DNA from: Paulinella micropora
Taxonomy: Eukaryota; Cercozoa; Imbricatea; Euglyphida
Assembly (NCBI GenBank): GCA_009731375.1
Contig: BJOX01000041.1
Location: 413,963-477,962 of the forward strand
Length of the DNA stretch: 64,000 bases
Direction of reading: 5' to 3'
Every line of letters begins with the position of its first letter. Position 1 is the first letter of the stretch. A program made the translations under genes and the position numbers. Of this stretch, positions 33,196 through 62,029 are shown piece by piece. The notes under the pieces are model-generated. The model made no database searches. It saw only the letters and a program-made list of their open reading frames with translations, and was not told the origin of the DNA.

Positions 33196-34090
33196 CTGCA
33201 AGGTATGAGCAATAAGTGAAGCTTGAATGGGGGCTTTAATGAAAACCTTGTCCATGGACGTCCTCCTTGACCGCAAATACCACTTCCTAACCAAGGATAC
33301 AGAAGATGGAAGAGTCTTGGACGCGTGAAAAAGATGGCTTCAACACAGTGATTGAAGCGCATGGGAATGTTTAATGTAGACACCATTGGTCCTACGCCCA
33401 CGCGGTCAACGTGCCTTCTGGATCCTCAATATTGCCTGGAACCTCAAAGTGATGATGTCTCTCAAAACTGCAAAGACCAAACAGGAAAGACAGGTAGGAT
33501 ACAGGCGTGAAGAAAAGAATAATAAACAAGCCGGTCCACACAGAATCACAAGGCATTTGTGAGGCAGTTTCCCGTATCAGCCATATCCCTTCCATTATAT
33601 TTTTACCCCCCCAGAGCCACCTGAGCCAGTATTGAGATGAGCCGATATTGCGTGGACTTTGGCTGCTGCTTGTTGATCAACAAGCAAATGCCGCTTAGTG
33701 AAATGGGGTCCGGCCGAACATTGGAGTGATGATTCTTTGGTTGGTTGTTCAATCAAAGTTTTGTAACTTCAGTAAAGTTTGGCGAGCAGTTATGGTATCC
33801 ATGCTTTTGAAATAACAAAGCAGCTCAGCTATTAGTTCAAATTTCATCCAAAGCTTTTTTTTTTTTTCCCCCATTGAATGACCGTCAATACTTGCCTGCT
33901 TGACCCTGATCCAGTCTTTCGTGCCAGATACCGGTAGAACTCCAGATAATAGGATAGAAAAGCATAGCAGCCCAATATAATTTTATCCAACCGGAAAACA
34001 GGAAGTCTGTAACCAAACAAATAAAAACAGTGGCGATCGAAGAAACTGACTGGAATCTACTTGTGTGACTAACTCCATCCTCGTACCCTT
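33196..34090. other. Region between the divergent IFT144 and RhoGEF genes
   Basis: It should hold the first exon and promoter of IFT144. ATG codons occur near 33255 (minus, MDKVFIKAP...) but no donor in the right phase was found. A small minus-strand frame at 33392-33595 has a hydrophobic stretch (GLFIILFFTPVSYLSFLFGL); significance unknown. No other feature seen. Confidence 0.4.
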
Positions 34091-34093
34091 CAT

Positions 34094-34120
34094 CTATCTA
34101 TCTATACTATGATAACTATA

Positions 34121-34158
<38 letters not shown>

Positions 34159-34178
34159 ATCTATCTATCCATCTATCC

Positions 34179-34256
<78 letters not shown>

Positions 34257-34274
34257 ATCTATCTATCTATCTTA

Positions 34275-34371
<97 letters not shown>

Positions 34372-34405
34372 ACCTACCTGCCTACCTACCTACCTACCTA
34401 CCTAC

Positions 34406-34496
<91 letters not shown>

Positions 34497-34505
34497 CCTA
34501 TCTAC

Positions 34506-34590
<85 letters not shown>

Positions 34591-34605
34591 CATCCATCTA
34601 TCTAC

Positions 34606-34662
<57 letters not shown>

Positions 34663-34700
34663 CATCTATCTAGCCAGCCAGCCATCTATCTATCTATCTG

Positions 34701-34764
<64 letters not shown>

Positions 34765-34779
34765 CCTACCTACCTATCC

Positions 34780-34810
<31 letters not shown>

Positions 34811-34821
34811 CATCCATCCAT

Positions 34822-34892
<71 letters not shown>

Positions 34893-34991
34893 GCTAGCTA
34901 GCTAGCTAGCTAGCTAACTAGCTAGCTAGCTCTAGCTAGCTAGCTAGCTAGCTATCTACCTACCCACCTACCTACCTACCTACCTACCTAC

Positions 34992-35036
<45 letters not shown>

Positions 35037-35061
35037 CATCCATCCATCCATCCATCCATCC

Positions 35062-35134
<73 letters not shown>

Positions 35135-35163
35135 CTTCTATCCATCCATCCATCCATCCATCC

Positions 35164-35196
<33 letters not shown>

Positions 35197-35231
35197 CCTA
35201 CCTACCTACCTACCTACACCTACCTACCTAC

Positions 35232-35325
<94 letters not shown>

Positions 35326-35338
35326 GTCTGTCTATCTA

Positions 35339-35386
<48 letters not shown>

Positions 35387-35467
35387 CCTACCTACCTACC
35401 TACCTACCTACCTACCTATCTACCTACCTACCTACCTACCTATCTATCTATCTATCTATCTACCTAC

Positions 35468-35500
<33 letters not shown>

Positions 35501-35505
35501 ATCTA
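34094..35505. repeat. 1.4-kb (TATC)n array
   Basis: TATC with blocks of TACC, CATC, TAGC and TGTC variants; the largest single tetranucleotide array here. It lies directly upstream of the RhoGEF start. The long Ile/Tyr/Leu/Ser frames across it are artefacts. Confidence 0.97.
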
Positions 35506-35593
35506 GAGGTGAGTTAAGACAGCAGCGCGCGTGTGGAGTGTGGTCGCGCTCGGCGTGGTGTGCCCCGGCCTACTGCAGTGAGCAGTCGAGCAC

Positions 35594-46166
<10,573 letters not shown>

Positions 46167-46189
46167 ACTCTATCAGCCGCATCACCCGG

Positions 46190-46352
46190 CTCCTCTTTTC
46201 TCTAACTCTCTCACTCACTCACTCACTCACTCACTGACTGACTCACTCACTCACTCACTCACTCACTCACACACACACAGACACAAACACACACACACAC
46301 ACACTCTCTCTCTCCCCCCCCCCCCCCCCCCCCCCCCCCCNNNNNNNNNNCC

Positions 46353-46412
<60 letters not shown>

Positions 46413-46460
46413 TTTTTTTTTTTTTTCTTTCTCTCTCTCACTCACTCAATCAGTTTCTCT
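46190..46460. repeat. (ACTC)n, (CA)n, (CT)n, poly-C and a 10-N gap
   Basis: Starts about 25 bp after the RhoGEF stop. C run at 46315-46340, unknown bases 46341-46350, CT and T runs after. Confidence 0.9.
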
Positions 46461-48300
46461 CCTCTTCTCTTTCTTTTTCGCCCGCGCTGTCTGTCTCTGC
46501 TTGACCAAAAGTGCGGGTCCCACAGTACCAAGATTTCCTCCATGTTGCCTCTTCCTATCTTAACTAGTAATAGCAGTTTCGTTGTCGTCTCTAATTTGCT
46601 TACAGATACCCTGTCAATCCAGTCGCGATTCTTTCTCTTCTAACATGCGAGCATACCTATCTCTCTTTACTACATTAAACATTTATATGATGATTACTCT
46701 GTTTCATGAATTCAGCTGATGCCGGTGGCTTTCTCTTCCATGGGAAAACGTGAGAAAAAATGAAAAAGGAAAAAGAAATAACCTCTGAACGAGGGTGAAT
46801 TTCGTCGTCCATTTTACGGCCTTGTGTGCCGAGAGAAACTTTCAGAGTTGGTGTGTACTAGTAGGCCGGACACTTTTTGTTACCAATTCAGCCTTTGCGT
46901 GGAAATTTGTGGACAAATGTACCGGACTACACGGATTTTTTCAAAGACACTTGGTGGCATGAACTTTAGGAGAGCCGTACACGGTAGCTCCGACTCCTGA
47001 ACGCGGCATGTTCATAAAAAGTTACAGTAGTGACTCCAATATTTTTATAAGTTTCTCAGGATGAACTGTTGAATTTGAAAATTGATGCTACTGATAGCAT
47101 GATATTAATAGCCTTGCCACCACTAAGGAACCTGGCAGGACTACGCTTTTACATAATAGTATGCAGACCGCGCCACGTAACACTGGCCGGCGACACTGTG
47201 GCCGGATCAAAAGCCGGTATATAACTTTCAAGGCTCTACCGACACTGTTACTCTGATACGGCCGGTCCATTACTGAGTAACTGATAGTATTATTGATTTA
47301 ATTAAGATTATTAGTCACAAGTTCCAACAAGAACAAAAAAAGAAACTCAGAAAATATGTAAATCAGATAGTGAGCATTAATTAGTGAAGTAAGGAAAGGA
47401 CTCTAGTTTTGAAACTTCGGAACACAATACTTAGCTGGCGACTCATGATATTCAAGGACGGTGCTCCGGTCAGGTCCGGCGTAATTCTGACCTACTGCTG
47501 TTTTCCTGCCCTGACGCGCAACGAGTACATTTTGGATGGTCACTTACTCTTACACTTCCCACTTACTAGTATTCCTACAAGTGGCAAGTATGGTATAATT
47601 AAAAGTGTTTGCGTTAAAAAAAAAACACCAGGTATAATAAAGTTTTGCGAAATTTCATGGCTTAAGTCGGCCACGGGTCACAAAAACGGCCGCAGGTCAG
47701 AATTATGACCTGGCCGGAGCTGCGGGAGCACTTGAATGTCGCCAGTAATAAAGAGAAGTATTCTCTTATTAAAAGTCACAGTGATCAGTGAAAAAAAAAA
47801 ATTCAAAATGAGGATGGCCAGAGGCCTATGAAGAGAACGCAGAGAAATGGAAGGTAAAGGAAAAGGGAAAATCCAAACAAAGCTTGGAAACGCGGGAGGA
47901 CAAAAATCAATAAAGATGGAAGTAAGAGAAATACTAACATTAATGATGATCATCATAAGTCCGGCTGCTCAGGTTACTAGTATTACTATAGTTACTAAAA
48001 TAATTCGCCAGGGACATATTCGCGGTGGCAACCTCTCCGACCATTCAAGCCAAACGTGAATTTCAAATTGCTCCACCATCGGATTTCTTCGCTTCTGCTC
48101 AGCTCATGCCTCAGTCAGTGTGTTCAGCATTTTTTTGCTTCAGGTCGTCGTCACCTCCGCGCTGAGTTTGGGGTGCGGCACGTTTTTGTTTTTTGTGTGC
48201 ATTTGGTGATGGCTGGCCAGTGTCATCTTGGAGGCTGTACAAAGCAAAGTTTCCGTTTGACATCAGCCTAACCTGAGTGGTGCTGCGGGGTGCATCCGGC
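46461..48300. other. AT-rich intergenic region
   Basis: Between the RhoGEF and methyltransferase 3' ends (convergent genes). No gene recognised. It contains a solo LTR (47067-47329). Short open frames at 47409-47708 and 47847-48059 have no recognisable motifs. Confidence 0.5.
47067..47329. repeat. Solo LTR related to the copia element
   Basis: Starts TGTTGAATTTG and ends AGTTCCAACA. It shares GCGCCACGTAAC, CTGGCCG, GTTACTC-GATACGGCCGG and TTAATTAAGATTATTAGT-like blocks with the 9.5/18.9-kb LTRs but is longer (263 bp). It is flanked by TGAAC and AGAAC (4 of 5 matching). No internal sequence, so it was left by LTR-LTR recombination. Confidence 0.65.
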
Positions 48301-48305
48301 ACAGT

Positions 48306-49483
48306 CTATTGGGGCACGTCAGGCAGCTCCTGTGGGGGCTCGGGGGGCGCGGTGGGCGCGGGAGGCGCGTGGGACGCAGGGGGCCGTTCGAGCTGCTTCC
48401 AGCGGGCAATGCCCATATGACAGGCCAAACCAGGCTTGGGTAACCAGCTCTGCTGGTCCAGCACCAGCCCTGCACGTGCCAGCACCTTACTGGCTTCGCT
48501 GGCATTGTACCCTTCCATGTTGGGCAGCTCGTCCGCAAACGCAACTGCAACTGAAGAGACTCCTGCCTTGGCGGACACGTCAACACAGGTCTGTAGCAAG
48601 GCAGCGGCCTTGTCTGAAGGCAGGTAGATCATCAGCGCCTCCAGAACAAAGATTGCTCGCGCGCCCTTGGGCATGCTAGCTAGCACCGAGTGCAGAGTAC
48701 TTTCCAGCACCTGCCATTCGCAACTCAAGTTGGCAGGGACAAAAATGAGCTGGTCGAGAGAGCTATCGAGCTCGGGCCGTCGGCCGCGGAGTCGGGAGAG
48801 CAGGCAGCGCTTTTGAGCCACCACGTGCGGCAAGTCCACCTCCGTCCAGACGACCCCTGTGGCAGGCGCCGCGCCCATCAGCCGCAGTGCCCGCACATCG
48901 AAGCCAGCGCCTAGCAGCACCACATATGTGGGCTTGGCAGGGCCGGCCGGGGCTGCCAGCTCGGCCGTCACCAATTGGTCAAGGTAGGCTGTGCGCAAGG
49001 CAATGTTCTGATGGTGGAGCAGTGGATAGAGCCAAGCGACCGCGGGTGCCACCACGGCCCGCGTCCAGGGCGGCAGCAAGTCATAGGCTAGCCCGTCGTC
49101 GCGAGTCTGCCGGCGGTTGCCCGCCAAAGCCTTCAGCCAGAGCACGATCAGGTTGACGTTGGTGTCGGTGGCGTGACACTCATCCCAGCGGTGCAAGAGC
49201 GGCAGCGCGTGCTTGCCCGCCTTCCAAGCGCGCGACCAGACCCACTTGGGCGAGGACCAGGGAGCAGCCACTCCAGCCTCCACGCAAGTAGCACATTCAT
49301 AACATATATACATAACATACACACATAACACACACACGTAACATACACACATCACATATATACATACATACATACATACATACATGCACTTGGTAGGCCG
49401 TAGCTGGGCAACACTGGTGCAGCGAACAGAACAAGAGCAAGCTGGCAGCACACCTTGTCTGCAATCACGGAGAGCGGAGGCAT
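48306..49483 (-). CDS. SAM-dependent methyltransferase, leucine carboxyl methyltransferase (LCMT/PPM) family
   Basis: The family methylates C-terminal leucine carboxyls (PP2A) or related substrates such as tRNA wybutosine. The conserved domain is one exon from about 49290 down to the stop at 48306. LLGAGFDVRALRL is the SAM-binding glycine loop; TEVDLPHVVAQKR supplies the acidic residue binding the ribose; and AIFVLEALMIYLPSDKAAAL is the family's second signature. The C-terminus ends in a proline-rich tail (PPAPTAPPEPPQELPDVPQ). The N-terminus is unsure: a candidate first exon runs from ATG 49483 (MPPLSVIADKVCCQLALVLF, signal-like) to a donor near 49390. The intron then contains TACA repeats and a weak acceptor near 49280 (phase 1 would fit). 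No close paralogue can be named without a search. Confidence 0.78.
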
Positions 49484-49664
49484 GTCAGTGCGGTTTTTGT
49501 AGACGCCACGCCGCCGCCAAGCGGAGCTCTCGGATTGCTACAGCAGACACAGCCCGATCGGAGCCACACCAAAGTTCTCACCAGTCAACCAAAACACCCA
49601 CAACGCAAGCAAAGCGACAGGAAAATATGCAAAGGACCACAGAACAGGGCAAGTATGTAAACAT

Positions 49665-50063
49665 GGCCCATTCTACACCCCAAAACCCGAGTTGTGCGGT
49701 AGGAACCTGGAGGTACCACCAGCAGGTGTGGTTGCGTGCGCCGTCTGCGGTCTGCGCCGTGGTGCTGCCGCGCCGCACGCCGCCCTCCTGCACACCGCCA
49801 CACAACCCCACACCCAGACAGCAACCACCAAACTGACCTTTCTGCTGGATCGTATTGATGGAAAGCAGAACAGGGAAAAAGAATGCTGGAAAGAGAGGAG
49901 AGGCAGACAGTGGGGGGCAGACAGGAGGGGCAGGACGGGGCGGCGCAAGCAGAAGCGGCAAATGAAAACCATTCTATTCTTCCACGAAATGAGGTTTTTG
50001 CTTGCCTGGGGTAGCTCTCTCGCACCCAAAACCCGAATTGTGAGATACGGCGTAGAACAAGCG
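49665..50063. mobile_element. Hairpin MITE family, copy 3 (longer internal part)
   Basis: GGCCCATTCTACACCCCAAA at the left and GGGTAGCTCTCTCGCACCC...CGTAGAACAAGCGT at the right match the ends of copy 1, enclosing about 330 bp of other sequence that could be a later insertion or an ancestral interior. Confidence 0.45.
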
Positions 50064-50094
50064 TGAGCGTGCCTGGCCGGGCTGGGCTTGGGAG

Positions 50095-50290
50095 CGGAGT
50101 ATGTATGTTATGTATGAATGTATGTATGTATGTATGTATGTACGTATGTATGTATGTATGTATGTATGTATGTATGTATGTAGGTATGTATGTATGTATG
50201 TATGCATGTATGTATGTATGTATGTATGTATGTATGTATGTATGTGTATGTGTGCGTATTGTATGCATGCATGCATGTATGTAAGCTTGC
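50095..50290. repeat. (TATG)n array
   Basis: TATG units with TACG and CATG variants. Confidence 0.92.
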
Positions 50291-50519
50291 ACGGCAAATT
50301 ATGCATGCATGCATGTACGTATATTAAGCGTAGGTCGGCAGCCTGCAGGCAAGGCGCCAGCAACTCTGGTGTGGCCCAGCAGAGCAAACGACCCTCCAGC
50401 ACGTCAGCTAAGCGGCAGAGAAAGGAACAGATCGATAGGAGAAAGCGAGCGAACCAGCCATTGAAGAGTGTGAGGGAAAATATAGAGATCATTAGGTAGA
50501 CAGACAGACAGATTTTAGA

Positions 50520-51024
<505 letters not shown>

Positions 51025-51762
51025 TATGCTTGGTCTATCAGCTCTGCATATCCGAAGACATAGGTATCCATTCCACCCCGCCACCAGTTGGTGGTGGGCA
51101 GCGGGCTGGAGATGGGCACTAGGCCCCGGAAACGTGCAGTCCGAACCCTCCCTGGCTGGAGGGCTCAGACTGGTTCCAGACACGTGTCCGTACCACGCCA
51201 AGGCTCGGGCCCGAGAGGTACACAAACCCTCGAGCTTGATCCAAGGCGACCACTTTCGCGGCGGCCAGACTATACCTTGAGATCTCCCTGCTTATGTGCC
51301 TACCCGCACACAGGAACATCCCAATCCCGTCTAGTCCGAACCTTTCCGTCTGCCAGGCTACCACTGGACAGCGGCGACGGATGACTACCGGGTCCGCTTA
51401 GCGGAGCAGCGGTAGTCAACCGATTAGGAGCCATGCGCGGGGTAGCCTCACAGGAAGGGACTTGGCTGCGGATTACCCATTATTCCCTGCGTGGCCATAT
51501 ACTTCGAGTTTTTACCATCCGACGAGCTAACTCGCTTGCTGCATCTTGCGGTTTCCCGCAGGCCGCGGTATCGAAGGCTCTTAGGGCTTTCCCGAACAGT
51601 TTGAGAGTGTATCAAGGGCCCAAGAAGGGTAGTCGTCAGCCCTGGCCAGTCACGCTGCACCAGCTGTGATAAATCCAGAAAACACAGTTGGACAGGGCTG
51701 TAGGGGGGGTGTGGATGTGCGAGCAAGACATAGCTTAAGATTTGCCCGCGTGCCTAACCCCC
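51025..51762 (-). mobile_element. TATC-embedded retroelement, family 3, long copy
   Basis: 738 bp of unique sequence with GATA arrays on both sides. Its minus-strand 3' end (GATATGCAGAGCTGATAGAC, then CAAGCATATC and TATC units) is shared with truncated copies at 38111-38168 and 25217-25247. A perfect stem, GACTACCG/CGGTAGTC with inner TCCGCTTAGCGGA (51384-51418), suggests structured RNA. No long ORF with recognisable motifs, so this part is probably 3' untranslated or the element is non-autonomous. Confidence 0.7.
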
Positions 51763-51763
51763 G

Positions 51764-51850
<87 letters not shown>

Positions 51851-51854
51851 GGAT

Positions 51855-51952
<98 letters not shown>

Positions 51953-51989
51953 GGATGGATGGATGGATGGATGGATGGATGGATGGATG

Positions 51990-52052
<63 letters not shown>

Positions 52053-52124
52053 NNNNNNNNNNGGTAGGTAGGTAGGTAGGTAGGTAGGTAGGTAGGTAAG
52101 TAGGTAGGTAGGTAGGTAGGTAGG

Positions 52125-52185
<61 letters not shown>

Positions 52186-52250
52186 GGATGGATGGATGGA
52201 TAGATAGATAGATGGATAGATGGATAGATGGATGGATGGATGGATGGATG

Positions 52251-52309
<59 letters not shown>

Positions 52310-52322
52310 GAATGGATGGATG

Positions 52323-52407
<85 letters not shown>

Positions 52408-52430
52408 GTAAATAGATAGATAGCGCTACA
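51763..52430. repeat. (GATA)n/(GATG)n/(GGTA)n array with a 10-N gap
   Basis: Tetranucleotide array; gap at 52053-52062 between GATA and GGTA blocks. Confidence 0.95.
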
Positions 52431-52489
52431 GCCTGCGGCGCAGCTAATATGTACAGCATGCATGATGCCCTCAGTTCTGTTTCCCTCAA

Positions 52490-55925
<3,436 letters not shown>

Positions 55926-56395
55926 ACAGACCCGTGCTGTTTGTCGCAGCCGTCCACGTTCTGGTCCTCATACAAAAATACACAGCGAGGACGCCTCTCA
56001 CACACACATACATGCATGCATCGCACGTAAGCTGCATGACCCATCTACAACCTAGCGTACATATATTCATACGCGAATAAACATACCTAGCAATACGTTT
56101 CTGTATACCCGACATCCGTACATTAACATGCATCGTACAATCACACACCTATCTATATTCTTTCACATGCATACCTAAACATACATTAGTATGCAAATTC
56201 ATACATTCCTACTTCTTTACATTCATTATACATTTATACTACTTGCATGCATGCATTCACGAATAATTTAACACACAATCTATATAAATATCCAGACAGG
56301 TACATATAAATCATACACATGCATGCATCATCCAGGTACGCCTGACTAGCTGCGCGAACATCTGCATGCCTGTCTACGTGACTAGGTGTGTGAAT
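55926..56395. other. Low-complexity intergenic segment
   Basis: A short non-repetitive stretch near 55930-55975, then CATAC/TACAT-rich degenerate sequence. No gene seen. Confidence 0.5.
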
Positions 56396-56503
56396 GTGTG
56401 TGTGTGTGTGTGTGTGCGTGCGTGCGTGCGTGTGTGTTGTGTGTGTGTGTGTGTGTGTATGTGTGTGTGTGTGTGTGTGTTTGTGTTTGTGTTTGTGTTG
56501 TGT

Positions 56504-56599
<96 letters not shown>

Positions 56600-56639
56600 T
56601 TTGTATATATATATATATGTGTGTGTGTATATATATGTG

Positions 56640-56671
<32 letters not shown>

Positions 56672-56690
56672 NNNNNNNNNNTGTGGTGCA
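56396..56690. repeat. (TG)n/(TA)n array with a 10-N gap
   Basis: TG with TATA blocks; unknown bases 56672-56681. Confidence 0.93.
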
Positions 56691-56839
56691 TGCGTGTCTA
56701 CCAGACTAGCTGAGCCAACATCTGCATGCATGCATGTCTGCCTGACTGGTTATGTGTGTATGCATGCATGTGTACCTGAATATCTGCGCAAACATCTGCG
56801 CCGGCCCGGGAGATCCCGCTGCCACACACAGCCCAGCTA

Positions 56840-58125
<1,286 letters not shown>

Positions 58126-58136
58126 ATGCAAGCAGT

Positions 58137-58285
58137 TGCGGGGGGGTGGGTTACGTCGTGTGGGCAGCGCGTCGCGTGTGCTGTCGGGCAGCGCGTGGAG
58201 TGTGCTGTCGGGCAGCGGCGACGACGGCAGCAGCAGCCGGCGCACACCGCCCACCCAGCTCGCCAAGACCAACAGACCCGCCGCT
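58137..58285 (+). CDS. Candidate exon, Ser/Gly/Arg-rich
   Basis: GC-rich, non-repetitive sequence after a T/C tract and a possible AG acceptor (TATGCAAG or GCAAGCAG). The most protein-like frame reads LRRVGSASRVLSGSAWSVLS, then GSGDDGSSSRRTPPTQLAKT, with a small internal repeat RVLSGSA/SVLSGSG. No clear donor follows, and the other frames also stay open. It may belong with the terminal exon at 62030-62215. Function unknown. Confidence 0.3.
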
Positions 58286-58289
58286 GACA

Positions 58290-58690
58290 TATATAGCATG
58301 CATGCATACATACATACATACATACATATGTATGTATGTATGTATGTGTGTATGTATGTATGTATGTATGCATGTATGTATGCATGTATGTATGCATGTG
58401 TGTATGCATGTTGTATGTATGTACATACATACCATACATATATACATATATACATATATACATATATACATATATACATATATACATATATACATACATA
58501 CATACATGCATGCATACATACATACATACATACACACATACATACATACATAACATACATACATAACATACATACATACATACATACATACATACATACA
58601 TGTAAATAACATACCATACATACCATACATACATACCATACATACATACATACATACATACATACATACATACATACATACATACGTACA
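58290..58690. repeat. (TACA)n/(TATG)n arrays, partly inverted
   Basis: TACA, TATG, TACATA and TACA blocks in turn; the TACA/TATG switch is a potential foldback. Confidence 0.92.
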
Positions 58691-59052
58691 TCTGCATACG
58701 TTTATACAGACAAACAGACAGACAGACAGCTTTTTGAAAAAAGTACCTGCTTCGTCTATACAGACAAACAGACAGACAGAAGCTGAAAAGCAAAGGAGAC
58801 TGTAACTTTTTTCATACGAGAGGGAGTGATATTCCTTTACCCTCTCTAGTAGAACGCAACAGACCTGCGGGTGCATAGAGCCGCCGAGAGGAGACGGGGG
58901 TAACCTCTTCCTGCCCCCAAGGAATATAGTCCGCATCCATCGGGCACCAAGGCGCTACAGAGTCATAGTCAAAATTTAGCAAACTTGTGCTTGGTAGCTT
59001 ATTGGAAATCATGCATCACTGCGAACAGAGTCATCTTTGGATCATCTTATCA
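58691..59052. other. Unique insert between TACA and GTA arrays
   Basis: About 360 bp of non-repetitive sequence, possibly another retroelement copy ending next to a trinucleotide array. Contains a duplicated motif TATACAGACAAACAGACAGA (58703 and 58759). No ORF recognised. Confidence 0.35.
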
Positions 59053-59054
59053 CC

Positions 59055-59071
59055 ACAGTAGTAGTAGTGGT

Positions 59072-59155
<84 letters not shown>

Positions 59156-59160
59156 TAGTG

Positions 59161-59223
<63 letters not shown>

Positions 59224-59266
59224 TAAGTGGTAGTAGTAGTATAAGTAATAGTAGTATAAGTATAAC

Positions 59267-59325
<59 letters not shown>

Positions 59326-59360
59326 TACTACTGCTACTACTACTGCTACTGCTGCTGCTG

Positions 59361-59414
<54 letters not shown>

Positions 59415-59556
59415 TTGTTACTACTACTACTACACTACTACTACTACTACTACTACACTACTACTACTACTACTAGTACTACTAGTACTACTACTACTAC
59501 TACTACTACTACCACTACTACTACACAACTTACCACTACTGCTACTGCTACTACTG

Positions 59557-59590
<34 letters not shown>

Positions 59591-59599
59591 GAACACTAC

Positions 59600-59649
<50 letters not shown>

Positions 59650-59670
59650 CATTTACAACTACTACTACTA

Positions 59671-59711
<41 letters not shown>

Positions 59712-59726
59712 TCTACTACCACTAGC

Positions 59727-59806
<80 letters not shown>

Positions 59807-59845
59807 GAGGAGGAGGAGGAGGAGGAAGTACTGGAGGAGGAGGAG
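59055..59845. repeat. (GTA)n, (CTA)n, (GTA)n, (GGA)n trinucleotide array
   Basis: GTA to about 59324, CTA/CTG to 59723, GTA to 59803, then GGA. Strand orientation switches twice, at 59325 and 59725. Confidence 0.95.
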
Positions 59846-60025
59846 GAGCAGCAGTTTGATAGAGAACCACCTTTGCAGAGACTCTGATCCTGATCAGTCC
59901 TTCTTACAGAACTATAGCAGAAGAAACAAAAGTCACACAAGTATTGGTTGTAGTTGTTTAATTGGAAGAACTCTGCTTTACAGAGACTCAAATCCTAGCG
60001 CAATTAGAAGACAGACCCCTTTTGA

Positions 60026-60344
60026 GGGCAGAAATTTGAATGAACTGTCGCCAGCACAAGGCCGTGCGATCCGAAAAGTTATTATGAATCACCAAGCAAC
60101 CGCACCCGAAGGCACGCGTCGGTTTTTTATCTAATAAATACACCCGTTCCCGAAACTCCAGGTTTTACGCATGTATTAGCTCTAGAATTACTACGCTTAT
60201 TCAAGTAGTAAGAAACCATCAAATAAATTATTGCTGAGAAAATGAGCTGTACGCAGTTTCACAATGTAAGGTTGCTTATACTTAGACATGCATGGCTTAA
60301 TCTTTGAGACAAGCATATGACTACTGGCAGGATCAACCAGGTAA
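60026..60344 (-). rRNA. 5' fragment of 18S rRNA (probable pseudogene or dispersed copy)
   Basis: The minus strand starts at 60344 with ACCTGGTTGATCCTGCCAGT, the universal 5' end of small-subunit rRNA, and continues through GCTTGTCTCAAAGATTAAGC, AGTATAAGC, GCAGTGAAACTGCG-like sequence (diverged), GAGCTAATACATGC, TATTAGATAAAAAACCGACG, GGTGATTCAT and TTCAAATTTCTGCCC. That corresponds to about the first 320 nt. Similarity stops abruptly at 60026, where unrelated sequence begins. The rest of 18S, ITS and 28S are absent, so this is not a working rDNA unit. Substitutions occur in positions that are normally constant. Confidence 0.88.
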
Positions 60345-60990
60345 CTTCTCACAGGCCTCAGAAAGAGAACAGGCACACACTACTGCAACAGGAACCCACT
60401 GCTGTGCTTGCCTCACAGAAAATACAGTAGAAAAAAAGCTAAATGTCCTCAAAGCTAAAAGAAACTACGACAATGATCAAATGCTACAGGGGATGTAAAG
60501 AGATACGCTGTATCAGGTTGCAATCTAGTACCAGTTTAAAGGAAGAAAAGCCTGTTTTCAGAGACTTTGATCCTTCATAACCATGTTTGTGTCCTCTAAA
60601 TTTTGCCACCTTCTACGGTTTCTTTCATACACTTGGTGGCGTTATCTGTGTGCTGTATGGAACCATGTGACTGCTAAGACGACCCATACAACTCAATCCT
60701 CTCCTGTCAATATGTTACTTTTTAATACAGTAGACTCACAGTATGTCTGGAAGTTCATATTGATGTACAGTAGACTCACAGTATGTCTGGAAGTTCATAT
60801 TGATCAAGAACACCTGCCACCCTCCCACGTGGGGCGGTTTTGAAACCACGAAGCCATCAAACACAGATTCTAAATGTTCGAACAATCAAATTATCGTACT
60901 AAAATTGAAACTCATCCAACTCGTGTGTATTTCATTCCAAGCTAGTCTCCAGCTTCAAATGCTTCGTTTGTTTGAAGTATTGCTACCTTT
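60345..60990. other. Unassigned flank of the 18S fragment
   Basis: No gene recognised. Contains a 40-bp tandem duplication (60726-60804, ACAGTAGACTCACAGTATGT...) and a copy of the CAGAGACT motif also found left of the 18S fragment. Confidence 0.5.
60726..60804 (+). repeat. 40-bp tandem duplication
   Basis: TACAGTAGACTCACAGTATG at 60726 and 60766, identical over the unit. Confidence 0.9.
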
Positions 60991-60997
60991 TCAAAAC

Positions 60998-61419
60998 ATG
61001 TTATGTTATGTTATGTTATGTTATGTTATGTTATGTTATGTATTACATTACATTTCAGTATATTTGAGTATACTATATTAGTTGTAGATACTCCTAAGAC
61101 TGGTTTTATATTATTTTATATTACATTCACACTATAATAAATTGTATGAGAGGTATTATAAAATTTTCCTGTCATTGAGCTGTATAACGTAACGTAACGT
61201 AACGTAACCCGTAACGTAACATAACATAACATAACATAACATTACATTACATAACATGACATGAGTACTGACATAACAAAACATGACATAGCACATAACA
61301 AGCACATAACATAACATTATAAAACAACAAAACCAAACACAGGAACACATAATGTAACGTAATGTCTAATGTAATGTAATGTAATATAATGTAATGTAAT
61401 GCAATATAATGTAATGTAA

Positions 61420-61425
<6 letters not shown>
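60998..61425. repeat. (TTATG)n, (AACGT)n, (AACAT)n, (TAATG)n pentamer-type arrays
   Basis: Pentamer runs with changing units, separated by short degenerate stretches. Confidence 0.85.
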
Positions 61426-61965
<540 letters not shown>

Positions 61966-62029
61966 TGCCCTGTCCTCCCTGTTCTCGCCTCGCCTTGCCT
62001 CGCCTGCTAGTGTGCGCACTGCAGGCTCG

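Noticed and set aside
33204-33257. MDKVFIKAPIQ... as first exon of IFT144
   Set aside because: The only donor nearby leaves phase 0, whereas exon 33195-33145 needs phase 1; not included in the model.
34109-34897. 262-codon Ile/Tyr/Leu/Ser frame and many similar ones at GATA/TATC, CT and CATATA arrays
   Set aside because: (TATC)n is open in every frame because its 12-bp period has no stop codon; these are not genes.
49148-49348. Tyr/Val/Cys-rich frame continuing upstream of the methyltransferase
   Set aside because: It reads through a CATA/ACAC repeat that is probably the intron; the real N-terminus needs splicing.
60026-60344. Functional rDNA unit
   Set aside because: Only the first 320 nt of 18S are present, with changes at conserved sites and no ITS or 28S nearby.
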